NCBI GenBank assembly: GCA_902803365.1
Contig: CADCPU010000235.1
Coordinates: forward strand, 1-6,452
Direction of reading: 5' to 3'
Source of the DNA: Oscillospiraceae bacterium
GTDB taxonomy: Bacteria; Bacillota_A; Clostridia; Saccharofermentanales; Saccharofermentanaceae
Length of the DNA: 6,452 nucleotides
The translations under genes were made by a program, and so were the position numbers. The notes beneath the pieces are model-generated. The model saw only the letters and a program-made list of their open reading frames with translations, had not been told where the DNA came from and made no database searches. Below, in pieces: positions 4,627-6,452 of this stretch. How positions within the stretch are numbered: position 1 is the first letter of the stretch; each line of letters opens with the position of its first letter.

Positions 4627-5610
4627 TTCCGTGTGCCACAGGTAAGACGTATCGTAAGAATCAGGAAGCTCGACCCAGTTTTCATTCGATTCTTCGATAT
4701 ACCACTTATCTTCTGACGCATCGTATTCCATCCATCCATAATCACCGTAATCCGATGATATGCCTTCATACCAGTACTGCCACTGAGGCGGATCGATCTC
4801 ACGGTTGTACCAGAAGTAGCAGTCTGTCTTTGCGTCATAATAATTCTCGGATTCGGAATCCCAGTAACAGGTCCTGCCTATCTCGTCGATATATATGGAT
4901 CTGTCTTCATTTTCTTCAACGACCGTCGTTATGGACGTACGGTTTGTTTTTTCGACATTCTTTTGGACCCGGTTCGAGAGCAGTCCGATAGCCTGAAGCG
5001 GCAGGGAAATGAGATAATTGGTGATCGGTGCCCCAAAGAATATGATCAGGATTATAATGAGCCACTTCTTCGATCTTGGTGACATACCGCCGCCGTTGCC
5101 GTAAGTCGACTCAGGCACCTCTTCGTCCATTGCCGTGTGCATTACGACTTCCTGAAGATTGGCACCGCAGTTAGGACACTGAGGCGTAACGCCCGTCGTC
5201 CACTTTGCTTTGATCTCCGTACCGCAATAATCACATGTGAGCATCGTCTCATAGGCTTCATTCTTCTTAAAGGCAACGTAATCATAATGAGTGCCTTCCT
5301 CATCATAGTAGCCCTTCTTGTAGCTGATGCCTGTTGCCGAATCTACCCAGCTCGTCGGATAGTAAACATAATCGTGAACGCGTCCGTAGTGATGCTTGGT
5401 TCCCGTTCCGGTGTAGCCGCTCGGCTGATTGCGCCTTGTCCTTGTCGGTCTGCTGTGATAGCCACCCGTTGAACTGCGAGAGCGCGAATACGAACTTGAA
5501 TGGGATGAACTGCTATGAGAGGACGATCTGTGCGAACTCGAACTCCTGTGAGAACTTGAGCTCCTGTGTGAACTCGAATGCGAACTTGAACTGTGTCTTG
5601 ATGGAGGCAT
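4612..5610 (-). CDS. Ser/His/Arg-repeat, zinc-ribbon, single-pass membrane protein of unknown function
   Basis: A 332-residue protein. Residues 1-48 are almost only Ser, His and Arg in HRSSSS/HSSS units. A basic stretch and an aromatic region follow (HDYVYYPTSWVDSATGISY, KKGYYDEEGTHYDYVAFKK). Then come one zinc ribbon, CDYC (126, 129) and CPNC (145, 148), a membrane helix at about 183-204, and an acidic C-terminal part rich in Trp and Tyr. Similar SHSS-start zinc-ribbon proteins occur as hypothetical proteins in Clostridia; I know of no tested function. With no signal peptide, the ribbon and basic repeat probably face the cytoplasm. ATG 5610 follows AGGAGGG (5626-5620) after 9 bases. It is convergent with the barstar gene and overlaps its last 15 bases. 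It shares the zinc-ribbon-plus-membrane theme with the gene at 2172-3539, but the bodies look unrelated. Confidence 0.87.
   Translation of the reverse strand: MPPSRHSSSSHSSSHRSSSSHRSSSSHRSSSHSSSSHSSSYSRSRSSTGGYHSRPTRTRRNQPSGYTGTGTKHHYGRVHDYVYYPTSWVDSATGISYKKGYYDEEGTHYDYVAFKKNEAYETMLTCDYCGTEIKAKWTTGVTPQCPNCGANLQEVVMHTAMDEEVPESTYGNGGGMSPRSKKWLIIILIIFFGAPITNYLISLPLQAIGLLSNRVQKNVEKTNRTSITTVVEENEDRSIYIDEIGRTCYWDSESENYYDAKTDCYFWYNREIDPPQWQYWYEGISSDYGDYGWMEYDASEDKWYIEESNENWVELPDSYDTSYLWHTESVED
5533..5568 (-). repeat. Tandem 18-base repeat encoding HRSSSS
   Basis: Two adjacent 18-base units, CACAGGAGCTCAAGTTCT and CACAGGAGTTCGAGTTCG, code residues 15-26; a degenerate third copy begins at 5532 with CACAGATCG. 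They sit inside the longer Ser/His/Arg-rich start of the gene (5467-5604) and suggest growth by duplication. Confidence 0.75.
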
Positions 5611-5636
5611 AGTAAGACGCCCTCCTTTTTCTTTTA

Positions 5637-5645
5637 ATTATATCA
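5637..5645 (-). promoter_or_regulatory. Extended -10 promoter for the Ser/His-repeat zinc-ribbon gene
   Basis: The minus strand reads TGATATAAT, a perfect TATAAT with a TGn extension, 26 bases before the ATG at 5610. The -35 region (about TATTTT or TTATTT at 5660-5666) is a weak match. Transcription would begin about 20 bases before the start codon, just ahead of the AGGAGGG site. Confidence 0.55.
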
Positions 5646-5727
5646 TTTCAAAGAGTCCGAAAATAAAGCCATCATGTTACAGAATAGTTCCATATAATGC
5701 GCCAATAAGTCACTCTTATGATCAAAG

Positions 5728-5736
5728 TGCTATAAT
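5728..5736 (+). promoter_or_regulatory. Extended -10 promoter for the flavoprotein gene
   Basis: TGCTATAAT, a perfect TATAAT with TGn extension, 36 bases before the ATG at 5773. The expected -35 position (5708-5713, AGTCAC) is not a good match. A second plain TATAAT at 5693-5698 lacks both the extension and a -35 box. AAAGGAA (5757-5763) is the ribosome site. Confidence 0.55.
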
Positions 5737-5772
5737 GTTATTCAGATTTTTTTACGAAAGGAAACAGATATT

Positions 5773-6452
5773 ATGGAAACCAATGGGATAACCGCAGCAG
5801 AAGTAAGCGCTTCATGCTGCGAATTGGGCGACATCACGCCCGATATCACGGAAGATTATGAGATAGTTGTCGTAGGAGCAGGCGCCTCAGGCGTTCCGGC
5901 GGCAGGTTGGGCAGCAGAACTCGGAGCAAAGACAGCACTTCTCCAAAAAGAATCAACAGTCATCTCACAGGGAAACTGCGGCTCCGCGATCATCAAGTCG
6001 CGCTCGACCGAAGCAGGCATCGCCAAGTGGATCCACCATACGAACAGTCTCTGCGACTGGAGAGCAGACGTAAAGCAGCTCCGCGCCTATGCCGACTATT
6101 CCGAAGAAGCCATGATCTGGTTTTGGAATCGTGCGGGCTTTACAAAAGAGACCGAATACGGCGATGGCAGCAAGGTAGATAACAATGCCAAAAGTGCCGA
6201 ACTTCTGAACGACGGAGACAAGCTCTGCGCATTCAGGAGCACGAGCGGTGATTTTACGGGCCTTTGGAAAGACCGTCTCGGCTGCTACGACTACGGTGAC
6301 GACCACTGCTACTTCTGGGCTCCGTGGGTCGGTCCCAAGCCTTGGGGCGTAGGAAATGCACTTTCCAATCTCCTTAATAACATAATGAAAGAGCACGATA
6401 ATCTGCACGCATATTTTTCGACGCCTGCGGTAAAGCTCATCAAGGACGGCAA
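5773..6452 (+). CDS. FAD-binding fumarate-reductase-like flavoprotein (FAD_binding_2 type), N-terminal part
   Basis: The first 226 residues of an oxidoreductase, cut by the window edge. A polar lead of about 29 residues precedes a Rossmann FAD-binding motif: DYEIVVVGAGASGVPAAGWA (GxGxxG at 35-40), strand ALLQKE ending in the ribose-binding acid Glu60, and STVISQGNCGSAI, the usual loop next to the flavin. PKPWGVGNALSNLL (188-201), followed by YFSTPAVKLIKDG, fits the part of fumarate/urocanate-reductase-like flavoproteins just before the second FAD-binding segment. There is no Tat or Sec signal and no FMN-binding or cytochrome domain at the N-terminus, so it is probably cytoplasmic. The substrate cannot be told because the catalytic domain lies outside. 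Fumarate-type acceptors, enoates or steroid-like substrates are all possible for the family. Confidence 0.85.
   Translation, partial: METNGITAAEVSASCCELGDITPDITEDYEIVVVGAGASGVPAAGWAAELGAKTALLQKESTVISQGNCGSAIIKSRSTEAGIAKWIHHTNSLCDWRADVKQLRAYADYSEEAMIWFWNRAGFTKETEYGDGSKVDNNAKSAELLNDGDKLCAFRSTSGDFTGLWKDRLGCYDYGDDHCYFWAPWVGPKPWGVGNALSNLLNNIMKEHDNLHAYFSTPAVKLIKDG

Noticed and set aside
5965..6408. Minus-strand reading frame of 147 codons
   Set aside because: Antisense to the flavoprotein, which has a convincing FAD-binding motif on the plus strand.

Overview
The window looks like a chromosomal segment of an anaerobic, low-to-mid GC Firmicute of class Clostridia (a gut Lachnospiraceae/Oscillospiraceae-type bacterium is my best guess). 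The reasons are family-level: lipoproteins with Glu/Thr-rich spacers after the lipobox, two zinc-ribbon membrane proteins of a type I associate with Clostridia, strong GGAGG-type ribosome binding sites, and a soluble fumarate-reductase-like flavoprotein. No rRNA, tRNA, CRISPR array or transposase is visible.

Left part (1-2100, all minus strand): a corrinoid (vitamin B12) uptake locus. Read in the direction of transcription, it has a sigma-A promoter (TTGTTA-17-TATAAT), a complete cobalamin riboswitch, a BtuF-like substrate-binding lipoprotein, an intrinsic terminator, an extended -10 promoter, and a BtuC/FecCD-type permease that runs off the left edge. The ATPase is presumably beyond the window. 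The terminator plus second promoter between the two genes suggests the permease is not governed only by the riboswitch.

Middle (2085-3539, minus): a 455-residue membrane protein with two N-terminal zinc ribbons, closed by its own terminator. The loop of that terminator holds the -35 box of the B12 promoter.

Centre (3662-4626, plus): the highlight, a two-gene barnase/barstar locus. The first gene is a guanyl-specific RNase of the barnase family with the catalytic Lys, Glu, two Arg and His all present. It is built as a lipoprotein with a roughly 60-residue Glu/Thr spacer and has an unusually acidic catalytic domain. The second gene, 10 bases downstream, is a barstar-type inhibitor keeping Asp35 and Asp39. 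The residues of one known barnase-barstar contact (Arg59 with Trp38 and Glu76) are changed on both sides. Together they would make a surface-tethered RNase whose producer is protected in the cytoplasm.

Right part: convergent with barstar and overlapping it by 15 bases is a minus-strand gene (4612-5610) for a Ser/His/Arg-repeat, zinc-ribbon, single-pass membrane protein of unknown function. Divergent from it, a plus-strand FAD-binding fumarate-reductase-like flavoprotein begins at 5773 and leaves the window. Thus two unrelated-looking zinc-ribbon membrane proteins flank the RNase/inhibitor pair. No gap over 300 bases is empty: the longest non-coding stretch (1846-2171) holds the riboswitch, its promoter and a terminator.
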